Below, in pieces: positions 22,386 through 29,306 of a stretch of DNA of 31,726 nucleotides. Source of the DNA: JBMNQS01 sp050944255 (GTDB taxonomy: Bacteria; Bacillota; Clostridia; Christensenellales; Maliibacteriaceae); contig JBMNQS010000018.1 in NCBI GenBank assembly GCA_050944255.1, positions 1 to 31,726 on the forward strand, read 5' to 3'. Each line of letters begins with the position of its first letter. The first letter of the stretch is position 1. A model generated the notes under the pieces. That model did not search any database and was not told where the DNA came from. It was given only the letters and a program-made list of their open reading frames with translations. Made by a program: the position numbers and the translations under genes.

Positions 22386-24208
22386 GGACATCCTCCAAAG
22401 GCCGCCAGCCCGCAGCCGTGGCAGCTCTCCCGGCAGTCCGGCGTGGTTTTAGCCGCTTTGGCCAGAAGCCACTGGGCCTTCAGGAACGCCTTGGTAACGC
22501 CGCTGTCGATGTGGTCCCAAGGCAGCGCCTCCTCTGGTTCCCTTTCCCGATTGGCGAAAAAGGCGATGTCCACGCCCGCCTCCGAAAAGGCCTCCAGCCA
22601 CCGGTCGTAGCTGAAATACTCGTCCCAGCCGTCAAACCGGCAGCCCTTTTCAAGCGCTTTTTCCAGTACGTCCGCCAGGCGCCGGTCGCCAAGGGCAAAG
22701 GCCGCCTCAATGCGCGACACCCTTGCGTCGTGCCACTTGTAGCGCACGCCCCTGCGCCGGAGCAGCTCCTTTAAAAGCGCCTGCTTTTCCCGCGTGGTTT
22801 CGATACCGTCCTGTGCGCACCACTGAAAGGGCGTATGGGACTTTGGCACAAACGTGGACGTGGACACGTTCACCGTAAGGCCCGGCGCGCGCTGCGCCTT
22901 GGGGACGGCGTAGTACGCGTCGCACACCGCGTGCACCAGCTTGGCCAGTGCCTCGATATCCTCCGTGGTCTCGGTGGGCAGCCCGATCATGAAATACAGC
23001 TTGATGCTGTTCCAGCCGTTTTCAAAGGCGAAGCGCACCGCCCGGAGCAGGTCCTCTTTCGTCACGTTTTTATTGATCACGTCCCGCAGCCGCTGGCTGC
23101 CCGCCTCCGGCGCGAAGGTCAGGCCGCTCTTTCGCACCCTGGAGGCCTCGCGGGCCATGTCCCGGGCGAAGGAATCGATCCTCTGCGACGGCAGCGACAG
23201 CGACACCCGCTTATCCGCAAAGGCGTCGTTGAGCCTGCGGTTCACCTCGCCCAGATGGCTGTAATCACCGGTGGACAGGCTAAAGAGCGACATCTCCTCA
23301 TAGCCGGTATTCTCCATCAGCTTTTCCGCCAGCTCCGCCACCTTGTCGGGGCTCTTTTCCCGCACCGGGCGGTAGATCATCCCCGCCTGGCAGAAGCGGC
23401 AGCCCCGGGTACAGCCGCGGAACACCTCCAGCATGATCCGGTCGTGGACGATGGACAGATACGGCACGATGGGCGCTTCGGGGTACGGCGCGTTTTCCAG
23501 GTCCGGCACCATGCGCTTTTTCACCCGCGGCGGCACATCGGCCACGGGCCTCGTCCGCTCCAGCGTGCCGTCGTCATGATATGCCGGCTCGTAGAACCGC
23601 GGCACGTAGATGCCCTGGATTTGCTGCGCCGCCATCAGCAGGAACCGCTCCTTGGGCAGGTGCCCGTGCTCCTGGTAGAGGTCCATCAGTTCGCCGATGA
23701 CCTCTTCCCCGTCGCCGATCATAAAAAGATCGATAAACTCGGCCAGAGGCTCCGGGTTGAACGCGCAGGGCCCGCCCGCCGCGATAATGGGTCCGCCGGC
23801 GCGCGCCTTGGCGCGAAGGGGCAGGCCGGAGAGGCGCAGCATGTTCAGCACGTTGGTGTAGCTCAGCTCATACTGGAGGGTAAAGCCCACAAAATCAAAC
23901 TGCGAGAGCTCCGTGCCCGTCTCCAGCGTAAAAAGCGGCATATGGGCCTTTTCCATGGCGGCCTGCATGTCCACCCACGGCGCGAACACGCGCTCGCAGT
24001 AGGTGTCCCGGCGCCGGTTGAGGATATCGTAGAGTATGCGGCTGCCCAGATGGCTCATCCCCACCTCGTAGATGTCGGGAAACGCGAAGGCGAAGCGTAT
24101 GGCAACATCCTTCGGGTCCTTGACCACCATATTCACTTCCCCGCCGGTATAGCGCGCCGGCTTTTCCACATCCTTGAGTATCGATGCCAACTGATCTGAA
24201 ACCCGCAT
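22382..24208 (-). CDS. B12-binding-type radical SAM protein, TIGR03960 family
   Basis: 608 residues from the ATG at 24208, which has AGGGAG at good spacing; a longer frame to 24334 adds 42 residues unlike the family that fall in the structured leader. An N-terminal cobalamin-type Rossmann region (about 25-200) is followed by a radical SAM core with the CTRGCRFCQ cluster motif (Cys266, 270, 273) and SAM-binding strands ending FMIGLPTET. A C-terminal domain ends in a cysteine-rich CRESCHGCGLAAFGGC tail that may hold another metal site. The reaction is unknown. It heads a unit with DUF2344 and rng, which hints at, but does not show, a role in RNA metabolism or tRNA/rRNA modification. Confidence 0.94.
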   Translation of the reverse strand: MRVSDQLASILKDVEKPARYTGGEVNMVVKDPKDVAIRFAFAFPDIYEVGMSHLGSRILYDILNRRRDTYCERVFAPWVDMQAAMEKAHMPLFTLETGTELSQFDFVGFTLQYELSYTNVLNMLRLSGLPLRAKARAGGPIIAAGGPCAFNPEPLAEFIDLFMIGDGEEVIGELMDLYQEHGHLPKERFLLMAAQQIQGIYVPRFYEPAYHDDGTLERTRPVADVPPRVKKRMVPDLENAPYPEAPIVPYLSIVHDRIMLEVFRGCTRGCRFCQAGMIYRPVREKSPDKVAELAEKLMENTGYEEMSLFSLSTGDYSHLGEVNRRLNDAFADKRVSLSLPSQRIDSFARDMAREASRVRKSGLTFAPEAGSQRLRDVINKNVTKEDLLRAVRFAFENGWNSIKLYFMIGLPTETTEDIEALAKLVHAVCDAYYAVPKAQRAPGLTVNVSTSTFVPKSHTPFQWCAQDGIETTREKQALLKELLRRRGVRYKWHDARVSRIEAAFALGDRRLADVLEKALEKGCRFDGWDEYFSYDRWLEAFSEAGVDIAFFANREREPEEALPWDHIDSGVTKAFLKAQWLLAKAAKTTPDCRESCHGCGLAAFGGCP

Positions 24209-24217
24209 ATTTCTCCC

Positions 24218-24235
24218 TTCGGGTTTTAGCCCGAA
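24218..24235 (-). promoter_or_regulatory. Hairpin directly before the SD of the radical-SAM gene
   Basis: On the minus strand TTCGGG-CTAAAA-CCCGAA, a perfect 6-bp stem, ends right before GGGAG, the SD of the radical-SAM gene. It could influence ribosome access. Confidence 0.5.
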
Positions 24236-24240
24236 ACTTT

Positions 24241-24272
24241 TAAAAACAAAAGCCTGTGATCGTGCCACAAGC
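24241..24272 (-). terminator. Terminator-like hairpin within the leader of the radical-SAM operon
   Basis: On the minus strand GCTTGTG pairs with CACAGGC (7 bp, one G-U) around a 7-nt loop and is followed by TTTTGTTTTT. It lies downstream of the promoter at 24355-24383 and upstream of the ATG, so it would act as an attenuator. Confidence 0.55.
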
Positions 24273-24354
24273 TCTGAATGCATGCTTGTCCATAAAAGGG
24301 ATTTCCCCCTGCTAAAAACACGGTCCCCGGTCACATCCGGCGGTTATCTCGTCT

Positions 24355-24383
24355 ATTTTAACACCCTTTGCAAAAATTTTCAA
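24355..24383 (-). promoter_or_regulatory. Promoter of the radical-SAM/DUF2344/rng operon
   Basis: On the minus strand TTGAAA (24378-24383, 5 of 6) and TAAAAT (24355-24360, 5 of 6) are exactly 17 nt apart. The -35 overlaps the stop codon of the site-2 protease gene. The leader is about 140 nt. Confidence 0.75.
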
Positions 24384-25249
24384 TGCAAAAGACTTTCAAT
24401 GGGCGTACCCGGCGGCACGCGCATTCTCGCCGAAATCAGATCCGCCTCCTCTATTATGCCCCGGCGTCCTAGGGCGTCATTCAGCACCAGTACGCGGTTC
24501 ACATAGCCGCCTTTGAGCTTTGCCATCACCTGGTCCACCGGCGTGCCCTCGCGCACGGCGATTTCCGTCACCGGAAAAGCCCCGCTTCGCGCAAGCGAGC
24601 GCCGCTTGTGCTCCATGCCGGTCAGATATTCATACGGCGCCTGCCTGCGCTGCCGCCACGCCGCCATGGCCACCAGCATCCCCACGCCCAGAAGCGTCAC
24701 GTGGATCACGCCGTCAAACAGTAGCCACACGCCAAGTCCCGTTAAAAGCGCCCCCAACACCAGCCCGCTTGTGGAAGCGATTTTCGTGGCCCGCACCCCC
24801 CCCATCTTTTTGGTCAGCGCCGCCCGCAGTATGGCTCCCCCGTCCAGCGGCAGCGCCGGCAGCAGGTTGAATACGCCGATGATCAAATTGCACCACAAAA
24901 GATCGTCCAGCCACTTGGCCTTTATTCCGAAATACCCAAGCGCTGCGATGACCAGCACAAAGAGAAAACTGCCCGCCGGCCCTGCCATCGATACGATGAT
25001 CTCCGCCGACGGGTCGTCCTTGAGTGAATAGTCCAGCTTCGCCACGCTGCCAAAGGGCATCAGTTCCACTTCCAGTATGTCGATGCCCATCATCCTGGCT
25101 GTCCAGGCGTGGCACATCTCATGCCAGAACACGGCGGCCATGAAGTAGCCCAGTTGCGGCAGGTAGTCCAAAAAGGCCGCCAGCGCCATGGCCGCCACCA
25201 GATACGGGTTGATGTGGATGGGGATGCGCCGCTTCACGCTCTTTTCCAT
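24380..25249 (-). CDS. spoIVFB: Site-2 metalloprotease, SpoIVFB-like (M50)
   Basis: 289 residues. Membrane helices (about 13-50, 85-105, 115-130, 155-180, 182-195) surround the intramembrane zinc site: HEMCH at 43-47 and the distal NLLPALPLDGG with Asp136. A cytoplasmic CBS-like domain follows (about 220-289), the layout of SpoIVFB, which cleaves pro-sigma-K in the mother cell late in sporulation and binds ATP through its CBS domain. It starts 3 nt after the gene for a SpoIVFA-like protein, its known inhibitor and scaffold in Bacillus. The symbol is based on architecture and pairing. A related housekeeping site-2 protease remains possible. Confidence 0.88.
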   Translation of the reverse strand: MEKSVKRRIPIHINPYLVAAMALAAFLDYLPQLGYFMAAVFWHEMCHAWTARMMGIDILEVELMPFGSVAKLDYSLKDDPSAEIIVSMAGPAGSFLFVLVIAALGYFGIKAKWLDDLLWCNLIIGVFNLLPALPLDGGAILRAALTKKMGGVRATKIASTSGLVLGALLTGLGVWLLFDGVIHVTLLGVGMLVAMAAWRQRRQAPYEYLTGMEHKRRSLARSGAFPVTEIAVREGTPVDQVMAKLKGGYVNRVLVLNDALGRRGIIEEADLISARMRVPPGTPIESLLH

Positions 25250-25252
25250 AGA

Positions 25253-26122
25253 TCAATTGCCCAGAAGCTCCAGAGGGTCCACGGCCACATCTTCTTTGAA
25301 GATGGTCAGGCGCAGCATGGACTTGCCGCCGACGGTGCCGACAGTGCCGATGTCCTCGCCCTTTTTCACCGCGGCGCCTTCTTCCACGGTCACCGAGCCC
25401 AGCGCCCGGTACACGCTCTTATACCCGCCGCCATGCTCAATAACGGCAAAATACCCCTCCTGATCCTGGCCCGCTCCGCTGACCATGCCGTCGGCCACCG
25501 CCTTTACGTCGCTGCCTTCGGCCGCCTCAATGTCGAGACTCTCGTTTTTCTGCGGCACGAACCTGGCCGTAATCCGCCCGTTCGTCACGGGCAGTGCCGC
25601 GGCGATGCCTGAGGCATCCTCATCCTCGCCCTCGCTGTCGTTTTGGTTCTCACTGTTTTTAGGCGCGAACGCAGAGACCAGCCCCGGCATATTTTCCTGG
25701 ACAAACTGCAGCTGGCCCAGCGTATCCTCCACGCTGACATCGAACGTCAATGCCGTCTTCAGGCCCGATACCACCTGCTGCGTCAGCGGCGTATCCACCG
25801 CCCGCGCCACCAGCACCACCAGTATGATGGCCAGGCAGACCGCCGCGTTCACCAGCGTCCTTTTCACGAAACGGTCGTCGTTTTCCTTTTTGCGCAGCAC
25901 CTCGTCCCTGTCGCGCGAGTACATGGCCCGCTGCCTCGGTATGCGCTGGCCTCTGGCCCTCTGCGGGGGTACGGTCCTCTTGCGCTCAAACGTAGGCGTT
26001 ATCTCCTGGGCCTCCCGGCGGATCACCATGGCCTTTTTTTCCCTGACGCTCTGTCCTTCCCTGCGTATTTTAAGCGGGCCCGCTTCCAGCGGCGCCGCGC
26101 GGTTTCCTTCCTGCTGCAGCAT
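25253..26122 (-). CDS. spoIVFA: SpoIVFA-like membrane protein with inactive LytM (M23) domain
   Basis: 289 residues from the ATG at 26122, which has AGGAGGAG 8 nt upstream; the longer frame to 26224 adds 34 residues that run across the upstream terminator region. An Arg-rich cytoplasmic part (about 15-90) precedes one membrane helix (about 92-112), then an extracytoplasmic linker and a C-terminal LytM fold (about 180-289). The zinc ligands of active M23 peptidases are absent: the usual H-x(3)-D and H-x-H positions read KNESLDIEA and MLRLTI. This matches SpoIVFA, which tethers and inhibits SpoIVFB in the outer forespore membrane. Immediately upstream of spoIVFB. Confidence 0.85.
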   Translation of the reverse strand: MLQQEGNRAAPLEAGPLKIRREGQSVREKKAMVIRREAQEITPTFERKRTVPPQRARGQRIPRQRAMYSRDRDEVLRKKENDDRFVKRTLVNAAVCLAIILVVLVARAVDTPLTQQVVSGLKTALTFDVSVEDTLGQLQFVQENMPGLVSAFAPKNSENQNDSEGEDEDASGIAAALPVTNGRITARFVPQKNESLDIEAAEGSDVKAVADGMVSGAGQDQEGYFAVIEHGGGYKSVYRALGSVTVEEGAAVKKGEDIGTVGTVGGKSMLRLTIFKEDVAVDPLELLGN

Positions 26123-26212
26123 GGTTATCACTCCTCCTCTTCTACAGAAACCTATGAAATTCCGGGAACAATTATGTGTCGCTCCCGGAGCGTTTGCGCC
26201 GCTGCCGCCAAT

Positions 26213-26242
26213 AAAAAAACGCACCTTTATTCGGGTGCGTTT
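26213..26242 (-). terminator. Terminator of the PBP2-min-rodA operon
   Basis: On the minus strand AAACGCACC pairs perfectly with GGTGCGTTT (9 bp) around an 8-nt loop and is followed by four more T residues, giving a seven-T run. It starts about 20 nt after the rodA stop. Confidence 0.92.
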
Positions 26243-26260
26243 CAGTCGTCATTTTAAAGC

Positions 26261-27493
26261 TCACATACCCAGGCTGTACTTATCCCGCTTCGGCTTGTAG
26301 GCCATCCCCCACATGCCGCTGTGCTTCGTCTCATACACCAGCGGGTCGCGCCTGGAGTAGACGTTCAGGGCAAGGGCCACGGCGATCATATTGGTCCAGA
26401 GGCTGGAGCCTCCGTAGCTCATAAACGGCAGCGGTATGCCGGTGATGGGCATGATCCCCACAGTCATCCCGATATTCTGGAAGATATGGAAGGCCAACAT
26501 GGCCGCCACCCCGGTGATGATCAGTTGGCCGGTTTTCTCCCGGACCCTCCACGCCATATAGATCAGCCTTGCCAGCAGCAGCACGTACAGCGCCAAAAGG
26601 ATCATCACGCCGATAAATCCAAAGGCTTCGGCCATGGCCGAGAAGATGAAGTCCGTATGCTGGTCCGGCACGTAATCCAGTTGGCTCAGCGAGCCCGGCG
26701 CCAGGAGCCCCTTGCCGTGCATCTGTCCCGAGCCGATGGCCACCTGGGACTTCTGCAATTGGTAGACCGACTGTTCCGCCTCGGTCTGGATGCCGAAAAA
26801 CCCGTTCAGGCGCGCCCGCTGGTCGTCGTTGAGGACGTACTGAATCGCCAGCGGCACGGCGGTAGCGGCGCCGCAGATACCCAAGGCCATCAGTTTCCAG
26901 TTGATGCCCGCCACAAACAGCATGGCCGCCAGTATCACGATGAACACCAGCGCCGTGCCCAGGTCCGGCTGCAATAGGATCAGCGCAAAGGGCACCGCGA
27001 ACGCCATCAGCGGCAGGATCACCTGGGTGATTTTCGTGATCTTTCCCTCATGGCGCGAGAGCATCCCGGCCAGCATTACAATCAGTATGATCTTGGCAAA
27101 CTCCGACGGCTGCAGTCCCCTCTCGGAGCCCACCCTGAACCAAGACGCCGCGCCGCGGGTGGTCATCTCCATGATCAGAAGCACCGCCAGGAGGATCAGG
27201 ACAATCCCGTAGGGCCACCAGATGTACTTTGCATAGAGTGAATAGTCCGCCGCGAAGATCACGGCGGCCATAAGCGCCAGTCCCGAAAGGAACCACATGG
27301 CCTGAAGCCGCACGTAGCTGACGCTACGAAGGCTCCACAGCCGCTGCCAGAAGCTCTCGTCGCCGGCGGCGGCAGGCGCCATGGCGTTGCCGATGGAAAT
27401 AAGCGAATAGGCCACCAGCACCGTCATGATGATCAGCGTAAAGTAGTCCAGCTGTTTCAGTTCTTTTTTTAAATCTCTCTTTTGGCGGGGCAT
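26261..27493 (-). CDS. rodA: Rod-shape peptidoglycan polymerase RodA (SEDS)
   Basis: 410 residues with about ten membrane helices. SEDS proteins polymerise lipid II into glycan strands together with a class B PBP. Markers are RGAASWFRVG near the first outer loop, QPSEFAK, LQPDLGTALVF with the catalytic Asp region, SQLDYVPDQHTDFIFSAMAEAFGF, and the SEDS signature GIMPITGIPLPFMSYGGSS. The ATG at 27493 has AAAGGAC 6 nt upstream; an upstream GTG at 27514 is poorly supported. RodA rather than FtsW or SpoVE is preferred because the cognate PBP2 and the minCDE genes share the same operon. Confidence 0.95.
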   Translation of the reverse strand: MPRQKRDLKKELKQLDYFTLIIMTVLVAYSLISIGNAMAPAAAGDESFWQRLWSLRSVSYVRLQAMWFLSGLALMAAVIFAADYSLYAKYIWWPYGIVLILLAVLLIMEMTTRGAASWFRVGSERGLQPSEFAKIILIVMLAGMLSRHEGKITKITQVILPLMAFAVPFALILLQPDLGTALVFIVILAAMLFVAGINWKLMALGICGAATAVPLAIQYVLNDDQRARLNGFFGIQTEAEQSVYQLQKSQVAIGSGQMHGKGLLAPGSLSQLDYVPDQHTDFIFSAMAEAFGFIGVMILLALYVLLLARLIYMAWRVREKTGQLIITGVAAMLAFHIFQNIGMTVGIMPITGIPLPFMSYGGSSLWTNMIAVALALNVYSRRDPLVYETKHSGMWGMAYKPKRDKYSLGM

Positions 27494-27576
27494 ACGCGTC
27501 CTTTCCGGCGCCACGGGCTCACAGTGTCATTGGGCCGCCGGTTCCACTTATTCAACATCCGGCGATGTCCGGTTCA

Positions 27577-27846
27577 TTACATCACATTTTTGAACATCTG
27601 TCCAATATTGTCAATGGGCATCTCCGCCACCAGAGACAGCTTCCGGCCCTGCCACCGCAGCTTCAGCGCCATCTTCTGCGGATCCATCTCAAAGTTCTGC
27701 GCAAACACGCCGGCCAGCGCCGGTTTGAAATGCTCCAGCGCGCCGCAGGCGTCGCCGCGCTCGGAGAGGATCACGGCCTTGAGCCTCTGCCGGGCGATCT
27801 GGCTGGACGCATTCCTCCTGATAAGCCTGCTGAATATCGATTTCAT
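27577..27846 (-). CDS. minE: Cell division topological specificity factor MinE
   Basis: 89 residues from the ATG at 27846, which overlaps the minD stop as ATGA. MinE stimulates MinD ATPase and drives its pole-to-pole oscillation. The N-terminal amphipathic MKSIFSRLIRR membrane-targeting helix and the SQIARQRLKAVILSERGD MinD-contact strand are clear. The C-terminal dimer domain is shorter and divergent. The presence of MinE means the cell uses an oscillating Min system like E. coli and clostridia, not the DivIVA/MinJ type of Bacillus subtilis. Confidence 0.96.
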   Translation of the reverse strand: MKSIFSRLIRRNASSQIARQRLKAVILSERGDACGALEHFKPALAGVFAQNFEMDPQKMALKLRWQGRKLSLVAEMPIDNIGQMFKNVM

Positions 27847-28640
27847 AGCGCCCCCTTCTGGCCCTGCATGAAGAGGCGTTTGATGCGGCTGCCCCAGGTC
27901 CCGTGGGCGTGCTCCCGGACGATATCGCCGCACAGCTTGGCAGCCAGTTCCCGCACGGCAAATCCGGCGGCGGTGTTGCCTTCGGCCAGGGGAGAACCCA
28001 GATTGGAGGCCTTGATCACGCCCGGGTCCTCGGCCACAACGCCCAGAAGATCGATGCCCAGCACGTCCATGATATCGTCGGCGTCCATCATGTCGCCCCG
28101 GCGCACCATGGCGCGCTGGTAGCGGTTCACCACCAGAAACGGGCTGTGGATGCCCTGCGCGGCCAAAAGGCCGATCACCCGGTCCGCGTCGCGCACCGAG
28201 GACACCTCGGGTATCACCACCACAATGGCCTGGTCCGCGCCGGCCACCGCGTTCTGGTAGCCCTGCTCGATGCCCGCCGGGCAGTCGATGAGCACAAAAT
28301 CGAACTCCCGCTTCAATTCTACCACAACGTCCCGCATCTGTTCGGCGGTCAGGGTATTTTTGTCCGCCGCCTGGGCGGCGGGCAGAAGGTACAGTCCTGA
28401 ATACCGCTTGTCCCGCACCAGCGCCTGCGCAAGCCGGCAGATGCCCCTGGCCACGTCCACCACATCGAAAACGATCCGGTTTTCAAGGCCCATCACCACG
28501 TCCAGGTTGCGAAGCCCGATGTCCGCGTCCAGAAGCACCACGCGTTTTTTCCGCTGGGCCAGCGCCACGCCCAGGTTGGCCGTCAGCGTGGTCTTGCCCA
28601 CGCCGCCTTTTCCTGATGTAATCACCAGTGCCGTTCCCAT
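27843..28640 (-). CDS. minD: Septum-site determining ATPase MinD
   Basis: 265 residues. A membrane-binding ParA-type ATPase that recruits MinC and places the division site. The deviant Walker A GKGGVGKTT (10-18) has the signature Lys11, followed by DADIGLRNLD and FDFVLIDCPAGIE (Walker B). The C-terminal SRIKRLFMQGQKGAL is the amphipathic membrane-targeting helix. It begins 3 nt after minC and overlaps minE by 4 nt. GGGGGA is the SD. Confidence 0.98.
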   Translation of the reverse strand: MGTALVITSGKGGVGKTTLTANLGVALAQRKKRVVLLDADIGLRNLDVVMGLENRIVFDVVDVARGICRLAQALVRDKRYSGLYLLPAAQAADKNTLTAEQMRDVVVELKREFDFVLIDCPAGIEQGYQNAVAGADQAIVVVIPEVSSVRDADRVIGLLAAQGIHSPFLVVNRYQRAMVRRGDMMDADDIMDVLGIDLLGVVAEDPGVIKASNLGSPLAEGNTAAGFAVRELAAKLCGDIVREHAHGTWGSRIKRLFMQGQKGAL

Positions 28641-28643
28641 CTT

Positions 28644-29306
28644 CTACAGTCCCCCATCCTTACGCAAATTGCGGCTGACCAGCTTGAACGGTCTGTGCAG
28701 CCGCTCCACAACGATTTTCTCCCCCTTGATAAGCGCCCTTGACATGGCGTTCATCTCACCGCAGCGCCCGATCATGCGCCGCGCTATACGAAGCTGCTGG
28801 GGCGCCATACTGCCGGCAGCGATCTTCGCTTCGCTATCGCCCAGCGCCCCTGCATGGACGAATCCCTTTAAGCTGCCCAGCACCACAACGTGCCCGCCGG
28901 CGATCACCCGCGCCCCCGGGTGCACGCTGCCCACAACGATGACGTCGCCCGGGCTTTTCACCTGCTGCCCGCCGCGCACGTTGCCCCAGATGATCACCGG
29001 CGCGATGCGCTCTTTAAGATGAGCGTCGCACGGGGCCAGCACCGCGTTTTCCGTGGGCTGCGGCGGCAGAAGCTCCACGGTCAAATCGGGATACCACAGC
29101 GCCAGCGCCTGCCGGACGTGGCTGACGGTGGCCTGCGCCGCGCCGCAGAGGCCGCCGATAAAGAGTGTTCCCTCCAGCGCGCCGGGCATGGCCGAGAGCA
29201 TGGCGGCTATCCGCGCGGCCAGCGCCTCCTTGGGCAGCGGCTTTTGCACGTAAATGCAGGCGCCCTTCTTCGTGCCCCGCCAGACGACGGCCCTGTCGTC
29301 CGTCAT
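28644..29306 (-). CDS. minC: Septum-site determining protein MinC
   Basis: 220 residues. MinC blocks FtsZ polymerisation near the poles. The C-terminal beta-helix, which binds MinD, is well preserved (GNVRGGQQVKSPGDVIVVG, then ARVIAGGHVVVLGSLKGFVHAG). The N-terminal FtsZ-inhibiting domain (about 1-85) is diverged and recognisable mainly by position, followed by a short variable linker. The ATG overlaps the PBP2 stop as ATGA, so it is translated by coupling. Confidence 0.95.
   Translation of the reverse strand: MTDDRAVVWRGTKKGACIYVQKPLPKEALAARIAAMLSAMPGALEGTLFIGGLCGAAQATVSHVRQALALWYPDLTVELLPPQPTENAVLAPCDAHLKERIAPVIIWGNVRGGQQVKSPGDVIVVGSVHPGARVIAGGHVVVLGSLKGFVHAGALGDSEAKIAAGSMAPQQLRIARRMIGRCGEMNAMSRALIKGEKIVVERLHRPFKLVSRNLRKDGGL

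Noticed and set aside
24209..24334. N-terminal 42-residue extension of the radical-SAM protein
   Set aside because: It is unlike the family N-terminus, covers a terminator-like hairpin and has no SD, while the ATG at 24208 has a well-spaced one.
26123..26224. 34-residue N-terminal extension of the SpoIVFA-like protein
   Set aside because: It would start inside the rodA terminator; AGGAGG sits right before the internal ATG at 26122.
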